From: Periconia sp. R9002
Lineage: Eukaryota; Ascomycota; Dothideomycetes; Pleosporales; Periconiaceae
Assembly (NCBI GenBank): GCA_023627715.1
Contig: JAMAHW010000008.1
Location: 496,001-560,000 of the forward strand
Length of the DNA: 64,000 nt
Direction: 5' to 3'
This document shows, piece after piece, positions 1 through 14,832 of this stretch; positions within the stretch are counted from its first letter, which is position 1; every line of letters begins with the position of its first letter. Under the pieces are notes generated by a model, which did no database searches, was not told the origin of the DNA, and was given only the letters and a program-made list of their open reading frames with translations. Both the position numbers and the translations under genes were made by a program.

Positions 1-2842
1 TGCAACTCGTACTGCTGCAGTGCTGCTTTGTTCTCAAAACCCCCAAGTGCGCCGAGGAGCCGAGCGGTGATCAGCTTCCTGCGCGGCCGCTTTTCCGCTC
101 CAAACGGGTCCACAGGCAGTTACAGGCAGCTGCTACTCGCGACGACCTGCTCTAAAAAAAAGTCGCTGGCAATTGGCACTGTGGACAGACAATGAGTTAT
201 GCTGCTGCTGCTATTGGATGATGGGAACCGTAGGGACAGAAGACACAGGTCGTCTTGTGCCTGACGATGAAATTGGCTGTTCCGCACAGAATTTTTTTCT
301 CACACACAACAAGCGCGTGGGAACAGGTCCAGCGTGCACAATGTTCGCAGTACAGTGCAGTCCAGTACTGTACCTGTAACTGGCGCTAACAACGAGTCCT
401 GGTGTGGCTGGTGGGTTGGATATGTGAGCGCGTACGTGAGTGAGTGGTTTTCTCTTGATCGCGCGCGGAGCAGACGATCCAGGCAGCAGTCCACCTGTCA
501 ATCAAGCAGTCAAGACGTAGTTGTTGTCTTCTTTGGTCTTCTGGCTTTCTGACTGTGGTTCAGATGCTGCAGCGCGTGGTGATGAGGTTGGTCTTGGGGC
601 GGATGGATAGGTAGCCAGAGATTTGCGAGGCCGTCTCAGTCTAGTGACAAAGGTGGGAAGGCGCGATGGTGGCGAGGGGAAGGAGACCTGGTCAGGCAAA
701 ATAGTAGGTATGCACGCCAGGCACGGACGGCTGACTCAGCCGTGTTTACCTACCTCTCTCGCTTCGCGCACAGAGCTCGGAAAAGGTCATTCGCCCAACT
801 CTTTTTTTTATTTTTCCCCCTCTCACCCTGATTTTTCCTTGCACCCCGTCACTCACCGACGCTGCCCATTCCGCACACACCAACACACCAACACACGCTT
901 GGCCGCATCTGCCGGGCTGGGTGCTCTAGCTGAATCGCCCCAGCGGTTGCGGAAGATGTGGTGCATTTTTGGTCTTTGGGATGAGGCTGATGGCTAGCCT
1001 CACGCTAGAATCACGCGCAGGGATTTGGCACAAGGCTAGCTTAGACAACTAGGGCGTCTCATGGTAAACAACCTTCTACTTTGTGAATTGCGAGGCTACG
1101 CGTTGGTATACAACTCTTCCATCTTCCCCTTCTCCCTCTCACGCTCGCAACAATGACAACTCCTCACCCTGCCAAATCCTTACGGTAACCCCGGTCGTCG
1201 CCCACCCGGAAAATGCCGCGCAAGCTCGGCTCGATCATCATGCGGGTCGATATTGGAGACGGCACACTCGACAGATGCGGCAGCAAGGGATTGTAATCGC
1301 AACCTGAGTGGCTGGGGACTCCATGACCGTCTACGATTGCATGTCGAATACGGGTGTGAGCAGCTCTCGTCGTCATTGCTTCCGCATCAGCCACCCATTC
1401 CATTACTCATGACTGCCGGTCCGCTGGCCCACCACCTCACCGCCTCATCTTGTCCCTAGACCGAATCCCCGTATAACGTACTCGAGTTATTACTGTAAAA
1501 AGCCACCGCCATACCCTGTCGGTGATGAGTCGACCACTGCCTGCCTATTTGCCATTATACGTAGATTTGCTCAAGCGAATCAGCATCTCCCTCTTCCCTA
1601 CATGCAGACGATTTTTTGGGTAAGATTGCCAGCCTATCAGGCGATGCGTCCAGTGAATACATGATGATGGTACAGTTACATACATGTCATGATATTTCCC
1701 TGCATCGAGTTTTGGCGCCGACACAGGCGTTGCACCTGATCATGGTGCTATTGTTTTGGAGATGCCGTCTCACTGCGTCTCACTGCGTCCTTTTTACATT
1801 GTGTACGGGCGATCGTATGAGCAGAACCAGGAAGCTACGCATTCGAATCTCCCCACTTGCTGATTCGCCGCTGGCATGACTATTATTACGCTCTATGACT
1901 GTCAGAATGCTCCTCACCTCAGGCTTGCTTTGCCAACCGTGGCTCGTTCATGCACAAGGGATCCGATTGTCCGCGAAAAGCCGGGTAATCAGCATCCTCC
2001 TTGGACTGGCTGGAGAGAGGGGCGTGCTGCACCGGTGAACACGTCTTTTGGATGGCACGTCTCTCAGAATGTTGCGTTTGGGTTGCAGGAGGTGGAAACA
2101 AGATTGTTCCTGATTGATTGTTTTGCTTTTGAACTTGAGTGGTTTAGATGGCATGCTGCTAACCCAGCGGTCTTACCGGAAACATACCAAGCTCGCGAAC
2201 CTTATCCTGACCTCGTCCTCCTTGCTGGGACCCTTTTCATTTCCACCTACGCTCGCAGGGGAGCTGCACGGTCCTTTGGCGGCCATATTTGGTGTTTGAT
2301 TTCTCACGTCGTTCCCTGATCCGAGCCAGGATGACCAAGACTATGCAGCTGCTAAGATGACGAACCACGCCTTCCAGCGGGTGCGGGAGAGCTTGAATCG
2401 CTGCACGACAGTAGTGCGCAGAAGTACCACAGTCTACACGGCAGACGCTAAGTTGATTGCATAACTTACTTTGCACTTACAGTATACCGTACAACTTGAG
2501 ATTCCGACACTGGGGGCATCGCTGCTCTGGGTGGTACCAGAATCCAAGCTGGTCGACGACAAATGTCACTCGGATAAGTAGGGTAGTTCCGTCACTGAAT
2601 GTAGGGTGAGGGGTAATAAGAAGAAGAGAGAGAGAAGAGGAGAGGAGCAGTCGGACTGGATCTGCGTGACGAGTACAGGGCCATGCAAGGCCAGCCAAAC
2701 GGTGCATGCCTCGTTTGCTAAAAGACTGGTGCAGTAGGCGAAGGTCGAGTTTATTTTCCGATGCAGCACGTCTGTCTAACCAAGATTACTACTTGTGGTG
2801 TACAGTAGAGGCACAGTCAGCCAGTTCAAAAGAAGTCGATGC

Positions 2843-2876
2843 AAGTACTGTACAAGACGAAGTACTGTACAAGATG
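2843..2876. repeat. 17-bp tandem duplication
   Basis: Two adjacent 17-bp units, 2843-2859 and 2860-2876, differ at one base near the end (ACG versus ATG). Each contains the palindromic word AGTACTGTAC. The same word or its complement recurs near 350-376, 3586-3623 and 3923-3940. Confidence 0.85.
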
Positions 2877-5635
2877 ATGGTCGAGGTGCGACGAAAGACC
2901 TTCCCAAAGCATGGCGGCTCTCATCGGACTTGTGCCATGGCATGGCAGCGCTGTGACAACGCGTACACGAGATGAGTGACGAGTGCGGAGCGAGAGACCA
3001 GCCACCAAACTGCCAACACCCCCCTGGCCCCAGTGCCAAGTGGATTCGGTGGCTATGGCGATACTCCACTTATAATCCGGCCGATATTTCTCACGTGGTG
3101 GAAACCTACGTCCAAGACCGAGCAGGGATGAGTCGGGACGCGTTGCAGTCTGTGCGTCCTGCACTGCATCCAGACGCACCCGTGCACGGCCCCCCCCTCT
3201 CTCTCTTGATTTCTCTCTCTGTTCTGTCGGCCAGCACCACCACCACCTGAGGTGCTTGCACGCTCGTCCCACCATGGGCCAATGGCTGCAGCAATGAAAT
3301 CCATTGCCTGCACAGGAATGGACACTGCTCCTTTCTTGATTCCTTCACGACTGCACTGTAGTCAATTGATTGCCCTTGAATCCAAGACCGACGTCGGACG
3401 GAAATCACGCGATGCCTCTGTCCTGCGGCAACATACATTTGACCCTAAAATGCAGTGAACGACCCCACATTTGACCAAGCCAATTTTCCTCCACTAGAAG
3501 CCTGCTAGAAGCCTGAGGCCTGAGGCAGTTTGGCAATCATTTCCCCGGTCCTCTTCCTGCCCTTACTTCGCCTTGTCCCAGTATCATTACAGTACACCAC
3601 CGTAAAGTACAGTACAGTACAATCTTCACTGTGCGTGCTACATTGGCAGCTCTACCTCCGCGGCCCTTGCATGTCTGTGTGAAGCAACAGCTACCCGACA
3701 ACCCGGGGGGTGCACCTTCCGATATTTCCTCCGGTAATCTATCCATCATGTAATACTGCGGTACTATATGTTTGTCTTTTCCCGTTTTTTTTGTTTATGC
3801 CAAGTCTTCCTGCATGCATGCAATGCACATGGTCATTATGTACATAATACATACATGTATACTGTTCCCCATGACCAGCAGAGCCGACGATTGCCTCTCA
3901 TGTTGGAGCTGAAGGTCGGAATCGTACAGTACAGTACAGGCACCTGGTTACGTGAAAACAATGGCATATCTGGTACACTACTGGCCATAGTGGGCAGTTT
4001 GTCGTCATGACTGTTCGGTTAGGCCAGCAAAGGCCCCAATCACAGCCTGGTCCAGCCTGCATGACAGATATTGACGCATGCAGATAGTCGACCTTTGCTT
4101 CGTCGATTCAACGGTCGCTGAGTCCGATGGCTTGACTGCCCTCAGGGATCCGCGATGTCTGCTCCCCTCTTTTTTTTGTTGCTCATGCTTGTGCAATTGC
4201 CAATGGCCGCCATGGCTCAACCTCGTCTCCACTCCACTCTACTCCACATGCCATACTTTGCTATCCCCACCAAGGCCCATTGCAGCTACCTCACGCACCC
4301 ACTGCACCATCCTGGCCTGCACCGCCCGCGCTAAGTGTGTCGAGCATCTGTCTCCCCTTCTTCCTCGTCCCCGAATTCGTCTCTGCGGACATGAGCGGCA
4401 GGCAAGCGCGTGTCCCTCACTTGTGCAATCAGCAACATTGTTGGCCGAGCGAGTCATTCCCTGAGAGCAAGGTTTGATTACTAGGTGATGCTACGGGGCT
4501 GCAACAGCTGAGCAGCATTGGTCTCTTGCTCGCTCCACCTTCTCCGACTTGCCTATCTTCTTCTTCGGCATGTGCAATTCTCCATCCACGTCTGGGTCCA
4601 TCTTCAACTTCGAAATGGCATCAAAAAACCCCATGGACACTAAGCATGCTGCCCCTGGAAACGCCGTCGTGCTGTCCCCCAGTCCGATTTTTACCGGTGT
4701 GCTGTTCGCTTTTTGTCAAGAAACCGCCGGTCCAAACCCGTCCACGGGAACCTTCTTGCTTCCCGCAAGCTCAACAATGCCCGTCTCGTAGGCCCATCGT
4801 AGGCCGATGGAGCTTATCTACATCGAGTCCTAACCCGGGCTTCATCATGCTTGCAGCGTGGGGCTCGATGTGAAGCCCACCTAGCGCGAACCTGGTGTTG
4901 GTTCTTTCCGTGCCCAAGGTCCTTCAAAAATGCCTTCTCCTCAGCCCTTGCAGAGGAACAACAATTGTTTCTCTTGACAAGAATAAGCGGCATCAAGAGA
5001 CCCACTCTTGGCCACGGTCAACACAATGTCAAATCCTGTGCTCTGCAGTCATCCCCCCCAGTCTTTTTTTCCCTTCGGTATTGTCTTACGACGAATACGG
5101 CAACCCTTTCTGTTTGACATGATTCGTGATGGTGGCTTCTTGATCTATTCCAATACACTAAGAGATCCGAATGCGATCCAATCACCCACTCTCCAGTATT
5201 CGCCCCATCCGGACATGAGAAGGATGTTGGTAATACTCTACCTCGTACATGAGCAATTCAAGTTGAGTGGTGGATGGCTCCACCAAAACACTTCATGTTA
5301 CATCAAGATCAGCAGAGGACGGGGCCTGACTGGGAAGCACATCGCACACTGTGCAATGCTTGAGTGCTTGCTTGAAACGGAAACAGAGGCGTGCTTCGTC
5401 AATCACCATGCCATAATTATAGATACTTTGCTCGGGTTCCGAGACCAAGCATGAGTCAAAAAATAAATGTGCCTGCTGTAATCGATCACGTACAGCTTGC
5501 ATTCTTTGGCTATGGTCTTTTCTCCATCTGCGCGCAAGAGTGGGAGAGACATTTTTCTTTACTGGTCAGGGATGTGTCGCCGAGCTCCATGATGATCATT
5601 ATCACGCAAGAATGAAGAGCCCTTTCCATCGCGAG

Positions 5636-5683
5636 CAGTGACATTCGGGAATTCGTGAACAGTGACATCCGGGAATTCTCTTG
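5636..5683. repeat. 24-bp tandem duplication
   Basis: Units at 5636-5659 and 5660-5683 share the first 19 bases except for one mismatch (CAGTGACATTCGGGAATTC versus CAGTGACATCCGGGAATTC) and then diverge. No gene is recognisable around it. Confidence 0.8.
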
Positions 5684-6288
5684 TACAAGAATCACCGCAG
5701 TACCCCCTAGGAGGAGCACGGTGAAGCGAAATGATTTGGAAGGAAGCCTGCTCTGCTCTGCCCTGTTCCGTTCATCCGTTCTCCTCCAGTCCGCTCCGCT
5801 CACCCACGGCAAAAAACACACACAAAAATTCGCACCCCACTTCTCAACCAATTGCTTGTTCCGCGGTATCCTGGGCAAACCCCTTCGGGGACGTAGGTAT
5901 CCTTTCACGGGAAATCCTCGTCCCAGACATCGGGGCCCCTTGTGTTTCCTCTCCCGATTTCTCCTCAAGAGGGGGGGAAGAGTTTGGGTGGGCGGGCTGG
6001 CGCCGGTGAAACGTAATGGAATCCAATGAAATGGGGTCTTGAACAGACCGCGTACTTCTTCGCGCACGTGAAGGCAGGATATGGAGCTTTTGATCTGAAC
6101 CATCTATGAGTCTCGCATCTAGGACTGGCAATGCACCTTCTGGACAGCAAATATGTATATTTCTATATTCTTCTCACTTCATACGAATGTGTGCAAATAG
6201 ATAGATACCTAGTTCCCGCGATATCTGCCGTGCATGGATTCCGCGTCGGCCTGATGTTGGATTGAAATCAGACAACAACTCGGGCGGG

Positions 6289-6318
6289 CGTACGTGTACG
6301 TATACGTATACGTATACA
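6289..6318. repeat. 30-bp alternating purine-pyrimidine tract
   Basis: A strictly alternating purine-pyrimidine run made largely of CGTATA/CGTACG steps. Such tracts can adopt Z-form or extrude as short hairpins, but nothing here shows function. Confidence 0.7.
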
Positions 6319-7795
6319 GAAAACAGCAGTACAATCTCACACACGTAGGTCAACAAACATACATGTTTCTCTTCATCCACTCGTCTCACACAAATTACTA
6401 AATAGCAATTCCATCCAATGCAAGAATCCACAAAATCGTGGGGCTTGCAAGCCCCGACCGACCCATGGTACACGCATCCCCAAGTACCTACTTACCTTAC
6501 ATAAATCCCCTCCTCCCAAATCCTGCACAAGCGCCCAGTGAATGAATACGTGTGGAACATGCAATGAACAACTCTCTCCACATTTTGACACACTGTTGGA
6601 TAAATACTCTGTAAAAGTTACGTCGTAGAGAGGTTATTTGATGGTTATTTCGAGGTAGAAAGTGCGGTGGGTAGCCGTTTCCAGACCCAGCTGAACCGCG
6701 TTATGTCTACATGTATTTAATCAACAGTGGCTCGTGTGATCGAGGCTCTTATTTCTTCCTTCCTCCTACGGAGAAAAGCTGTTTGTACTTCGTATTCACA
6801 TTCTTGGTACGAAAAGTTCCGGACAGACTTTTACATGCTCTTCACCACCCTTCACACTAGAAACAGGGACACGGAAGAAGGCGAAGCAATAAAAAAACGT
6901 CCATACTTATGAGCGATTAAACCTCCCCACCCATCCATCTCCTTCATTCCATCCTTTTCTTCCATATCAAAAAATCCCAAGATACAGTGCATACATACAT
7001 ACCCAATCCCCTCCCTTATTTCCCCCCGTGGATACTAAATGTTGAACAACAAAACATTACATACCCAACACCTATGTACTTTTTTTTTGATCGAACTACT
7101 AGGAGGGGGTTCTACCTCGAACAAAAAAACAAAATCCAAAAGTAAGGAAACCAAAAAAAAGGCGGTCCATTACCTTTGATACTAAAACCTTCTATGTACG
7201 TACTGTGCATCTAAGCAACAGAGAGAAATTCGGGGGGAAATGGGGGGAGTACCATTGAACCAATTAAAACACATCCTTTTTTGCTCCCAGAGAATTCATT
7301 CCCGATCTTATCTACCCAACTACCTACCCACCGTTTTGCACTTACTGCGAGATTTCGTAACCACACAGCGAGTACACAAATCCGTAATACATGTACCTAG
7401 CTGTCTGGCTCACGTATGTATATACACTCCAGGAAGAACAAAGAACGAAAGAAAGAAAAAAACATGCAAACCACCGACCTCCACACACACTCAACCAATA
7501 CCCTATCTTTCCTTTCACCCCTAATGTCATCAAATACATGTACAAACGCAATAATGCGTTCCCAGCTTTGCGGTCAAAGAACGGTTGGTTCGCCATGAAA
7601 CAAAGCCCACATAACGAAACGAGTAACAAACTCACTCACACTGGTAGAAACAACATATACAATAACCATTATACCAGTCTGTGGGTTGTATACTACATAC
7701 ATACAATGGTAACTTTGTAGTAAGGCCGGCCCACCTTTTTTGTCATTCATTTTTAGACAATTTTTTTTGTGTCAAGCAAAACGTCCAGAAATAAG

Positions 7796-7819
7796 GAGAG
7801 AGAGAGAGAGAGAGAGAAA
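7796..7819. repeat. GA dinucleotide microsatellite
   Basis: About twelve GA units in the A/T-rich gene-free sequence downstream of dbp2. Confidence 0.9.
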
Positions 7820-8747
7820 AACTAATCGTCACACTATGTGCAAGTGCTTGATCTCCAATAGAAAGTTCTAAGCAAGGTCAAACAACAGAAGAATAAAAAG
7901 AAAAAAGAAAACAAAGCCGGCTCAGTGATCGGGGGGAGAGGGAAGGGGTAATGAAGAAGCCACACCCGCCATCTTCTTTTTCAACGTAAGAACACAGAAC
8001 AAGAAAGGTCTTCTCGAGATTGTTTCGAGACCGGTGGGAATGGATGAACAATCTTCTACCAAATTTAGAGCATAGAAGCCGTCCTAACAACCTACTGCAC
8101 AGCAATCCCATCATTTGTTCCAAGCGGTTCATGCAAAAGCATTAAAGTCGCTGCTACGTTCCTGCTATATCATCTCAAATGGCTGGATTAAAACCCTTCG
8201 ACGAGGTATTCACAGCCCGGAACTTCAATGGAACTCCCCTTCAAAGGCCAGCTTCCGCAATTTTTCAATCACGTGTACGATACCAGCATTGTGTCTAACT
8301 TCACTCACAGCACGCAACCTCGACCCAAATCACATCAAAAGGTGTTCTATATTACTGCTAATTGTCATACTTTTGTTGGATAAACGCCGCTATCCCGCAT
8401 GCATAATTGCCCTAATGACTCCCTTGGGAGACCGAGAGGGGCATGTAAGAAAGCTACAAATATGCAGCCTAAACAAAGTGCAATGAAAATGCCAGTCTAA
8501 TGTAAGGAAGTTGTGAACCTAGCGCATATGACCCATGTTCTTCATCCTCCGGGGTATCAGCATACGGTGACGGATGAGCATGAAGTGATATTCACCACCC
8601 CGCAATGGTTGGAAAACAAGAAAGATGAAAATGAAAACGGGGAAAAGTCTATGTCAGTGCATCGGACAAAGGACTCGCAGAGGCAAAGTGTTGCGTTTGG
8701 GCGAATGATCGACGGCAGGTAGAGGGTGGTCGCTACGCGTCAATCGT

Positions 8748-11328
<2,581 letters not shown>

Positions 11329-11745
11329 GGTATTTGGATGAGTTGGGTAGGGACAGGTGGGAGAAAAAGTAACCAAACACGTGAAAGAGCGGGTTAGGTC
11401 GCGTTATTGAGCCGTTGAAAGGACTATCGTAAGCGACTGATTGTTGTCGCTGATAGAGCGGCAAGCAATGGAAAAGCGAGGAGAAGAGTGGATGTGTGTT
11501 GGAGGGTGAAGGGAGGAGAGTGAAGAAAGAAATAGGCAGTGCTTTTTCGCCTTTGAAAATTGCAACCGCGACGGCGATTTGCCAAGACGCTAGTCCTTAT
11601 CGCCCCTTCTCACTTAACGTGCACGGACGTGCTCTTCACCGAGCCCGCCGAAAACAGAAATTCATACCGGACGGGGGAATCAATACATGTTCAACATTTC
11701 CTACCCTCATCTTCATACACACATACATACATATCTTGCGCGCGA
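11329..11745. other. dbp2 upstream region and thi20 3' flank
   Basis: This 417-bp gap should hold the dbp2 promoter and 5' UTR together with the 3' UTR of the thiamine gene. Both genes are on the minus strand. I recognise no specific site. Confidence 0.5.
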
Positions 11746-13844
11746 TTATTTCTGGGACTCAGCCCGCAGCCCCATATCCCAAAATCCTCGCTCCATCTAG
11801 GTCCATTAGTTTGACTCGTCACCTATGTAGGTACATATCTTCAAGACTCTACTTACGTTTGTCGCATGTACAAAAATCCTGGCTAGCTCATCCACTCTTG
11901 ATAGTGACTGTTTTTTCGCATGATTCTCGATGAGATCTGTCGGACATATTAGCTATTTCACAAACTCACTCCCCACTTCCAAACTAACGTACCTCTCCCA
12001 GTTTTCATAGCTTCACAATAATCTGCAGCCACATACGTCTCGATCCATTTCCAGTATTGGTTGCCTTCTCGTGATGTTCTGGGGTCATCAAACAGACGGC
12101 GAGCGATGATGCCATAACCGATAAGGCAAGGAAGCAAAGCAATCTGGAGAGCCAACCAGTCTTCGGATTGACCAATGTCGAGAACATATCTTCTCATGTT
12201 AGATCTCAGTCTCCCATTTCGCGTTGGGCGCGTTACCTTGTGTATGCAGTACATGCTGGATTGAAATATTAGCGGAAAAAGGCAGACTCTCATTTTAGAT
12301 TACCTTGATCTTCTTCCTGGTTCTCTAGATCACTAGTTGACAACCCATAATCTCTACAAAAATCAATATGCAGCTTGATCTCCTCTTGAAGATGCAACAC
12401 CTGCTGGGCTGACTGCCAAATGTCAGCTTGGTCAAATCATGTCCAGGAATACGTACTCTCCCAATATCAGCCATTGACTTAGACTTGTACGAAGCTAATG
12501 CATTTGCACGAGCAAAGTGAATCTATCAATTGAATCAATGTCATGTTGTCATACATTAGTCTATGGCTTACAAGAAACATGTAATCTTGGATCAGATAGT
12601 GTTTGAAGTTGTCTATCGGCAGAGTGCCGTCGCCCATCCGTGCCACAAATTCATGATGCGTGTATTCCTTCCAAGGATCTTGTATATCACTTCTTTGCAG
12701 GAGATAATCGATGAAACCGCCACTACAATGTGTAAGCTCTTGTCCATGGAGGTTTGGATAGAGAGATCTTACGGCACGAATGGTAAGGTATAGGTAGAAT
12801 GGAAATGATTGATCGGTCCGCTGCCTTTTCCGAGGTCTTTGCTGGTCTGGATCCCTGCTTGAACATACGTATTGGCTTTTTTGACAGCACTGATCATGCT
12901 CAACCCGGACGCTAAGTTGCATGCGATAGCGGCTGTTTGGTCGAAAAGTCAGCTATTTTCATCGGCGAAGTAGGTTGTATAGCCTACAAGCCAACGAGCA
13001 ACCGGTGCCATGTGTATTCTTCGACTTTTGGTATGGCGTTTCTATCAACGTTATGGCATTCTCTCCACACAATACATTAAGTACAATGTGCTGATTTGCT
13101 TCATCCTTCGATACAAGCCGACCCTTTGTCAGAGGAAGATGTCCCCCCTTGAGGAGCACATATTTTGGACCAAGAGAGTGAAGTTTTTGAGCAATGTCAA
13201 CTATATCATCAACCGTGTCTGGCTCCTTGAAAGAGATCCCAGCTACTCGGAGGAGTAATCTCGCTTCGGGCAGGTTCGGAGTAAGAATTTTCGTAATTGG
13301 AAGAAGCTGTTTGATAAGTGTATCCACGGCTTCTTCCGGGAGAAGTTGTGAGCCACTTGTAGAGACCATAACCTGACCATTAACATATCATATCAACGCA
13401 TTTTTACATGGGTGACGCACTGGATCCACCACGGAGCTATTGATTCCATGTTTTCGGAACGCATCTGCAACGGTGACTACTGTTTCTACAGATGCGAGCA
13501 TCCCTTCGATATGTGAACATACAGCGTTGAAGAGTGTCAGGGTGTTACAAAACCTGTTTTGACAACATCGGCGCCAATATCATCGAGACACGCATCGATC
13601 TGCTTGCGAAGAAATGAAGGCGGTATGTGATGAATGTCATGCACGCCTAGTGTATTTTGTGCTGTCAAGGCGGTTGTCGCTGTCATAGCATAATGGCCAT
13701 GCGCAGCAATCACTTTCTGGTCTGCCTCAAGACCCCTGTGGTGTATTTAGCAGACGCTGGGGAATAACGTTGGAATGTCAGGAATTCATACGCTCCCCCA
13801 GAGCTGTCAGAGCCAGCAATAACAAGAATTCGTTTTGCACACAT
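11746..13844 (-). CDS. thi20: Bifunctional HMP/HMP-P kinase - thiaminase II (ThiD-TenA fusion)
   Basis: Thiamine pyrimidine salvage enzyme of the THI20/21/22 type. The N-terminal ThiD domain phosphorylates hydroxymethylpyrimidine and its phosphate (start RILVIAGSDSSGGAGLEADQ; TGTGCSLA-type anion loop near residue 230 as HGTGCSLASA). The C-terminal TenA/thiaminase II domain follows (YLIQDYMFL, ACTAYTRRYVLDIG, and a final MERGFWDMGLRAESQK). Twelve exons join in frame to 512 residues: 13792-13844, 13554-13735, 13421-13503, 12988-13372, 12773-12932, 12572-12722, 12457-12522, 12304-12412, 12237-12255, 11993-12192, 11857-11936 and 11746-11796. Introns are 44-60 nt and one exon is only 19 nt. The length is slightly under the roughly 550 residues of yeast Thi20. 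I looked for a TPP riboswitch in the introns and upstream and recognised none. Confidence 0.92.
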
Positions 13845-14832
13845 ATGAGCGATCCGTAGGATTCTCGTTGAAGTGGTAGCGTTTAAAAATCACAAGAATT
13901 TGCTCGAACAGGCGGGGCGCAGGCGCGCTAGTCTCACGTCATAACCGTGGCGCGAAGTGTTGTTAATAAGTTCTTTGAGGTAGAGGTCTTTCATTATTAT
14001 TTGGACGTTTAATCACTAACCTGGGCAGTGGTAGGGTAGTTAGTTCAACCAATGTATGTTTCTTTACCTACTTACTACCTATCCCTTGGAAAGTTGAAAC
14101 GATTGGGAGGAGTCCTATTCCCCCAACAAAGGGATCTGAGACTAAAAAACAAAGGAAGGCGATCCACCTTCAACACAAAAATATCCCCAAAAAAGGACAC
14201 TCGATGGCTTCAAATGAGACTAATTGCCATTCCTAGGTGACCAGAGCTCCGTTCATATGCCTACTACCAAGGGAAATTGTATCAGCACTTATGCTTTGAA
14301 TATTCAACGACACAGAAATAGTATACTGATTGGCAAATTTCTCGCGTTCCAATTTGAACGATGTCGGCCGTATTCAATTATACTCTATCAAATCGTTGAT
14401 TTCGCCGATCCTGAAGACCGTGTTTTACACTCGAAGAGATCTACGACACAAGTGACGCTCATTGCTCTTTCTCGTTATAAGTAAAAGCAAGTTCTGGGAA
14501 CAATTGCCCTACTTGAGTGTCACCACTCAGAACACCTCTTGTCATGAACAGGACAAAACCGCCCACGGTTATCTTGGAACCCTCCAAAAACCTCCATGCC
14601 TTTATTGCCCCTTCTCCACCGGTTAGTCCATTATCTTGGGCTATGGATATGAGACCAGAAAAATCGGTGAGATGTTGAGATCTAGGTACAGAGTCGTTTG
14701 TTATCGAGACACCACGTGGCGTGGCGTATTGAGAAACTGATCATGTACTGTAACCACCCCTAATTGCATTGAACGAACTCCGTACCCGCGATATAGATAT
14801 TCGTGCGCGATGGGACTCAATCTGAATCCCCT
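13845..14832. other. Gap between F-box gene and thi20
   Basis: 988 bp with no supportable gene. It should contain the thi20 promoter and the F-box gene 3' UTR. Small frames at 14052-14240 and 14224-14484 show no recognisable features. Confidence 0.5.

Larger units (their letters stand above)
1..8747. other. 8.7-kb block without a supportable gene
   Basis: No open frame here resembles a known protein family, and none chains through plausible short introns into one. The longest frames (197 codons at 5510-6103 on the minus strand, 147-148 codons elsewhere) are arginine-, serine- and proline-rich random-looking sequence. The block holds several short repeats: GTACAGTAC/GTACTGTAC words, a 17-bp tandem at 2843-2876, a 24-bp tandem at 5636-5683, an alternating purine-pyrimidine tract at 6289-6318 and a GA run at 7796-7819. 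The part just below 8748 must include the dbp2 3' UTR. The rest could be a long promoter or 5' UTR of a gene beyond the left edge, a noncoding transcript, or lineage-specific coding sequence that I cannot recognise. Confidence 0.6.

Noticed and set aside
5510..6103. 197-codon open frame on the minus strand in the left block
   Set aside because: Composition is Arg/Ser/Pro-rich and random-looking, includes the 24-bp tandem repeat, and shows no domain, plausible start context or partner exons.
13845..14832. TPP riboswitch upstream of thi20
   Set aside because: Considered because fungal thiamine genes can carry one; I recognised no aptamer core. A covariance search would settle it.
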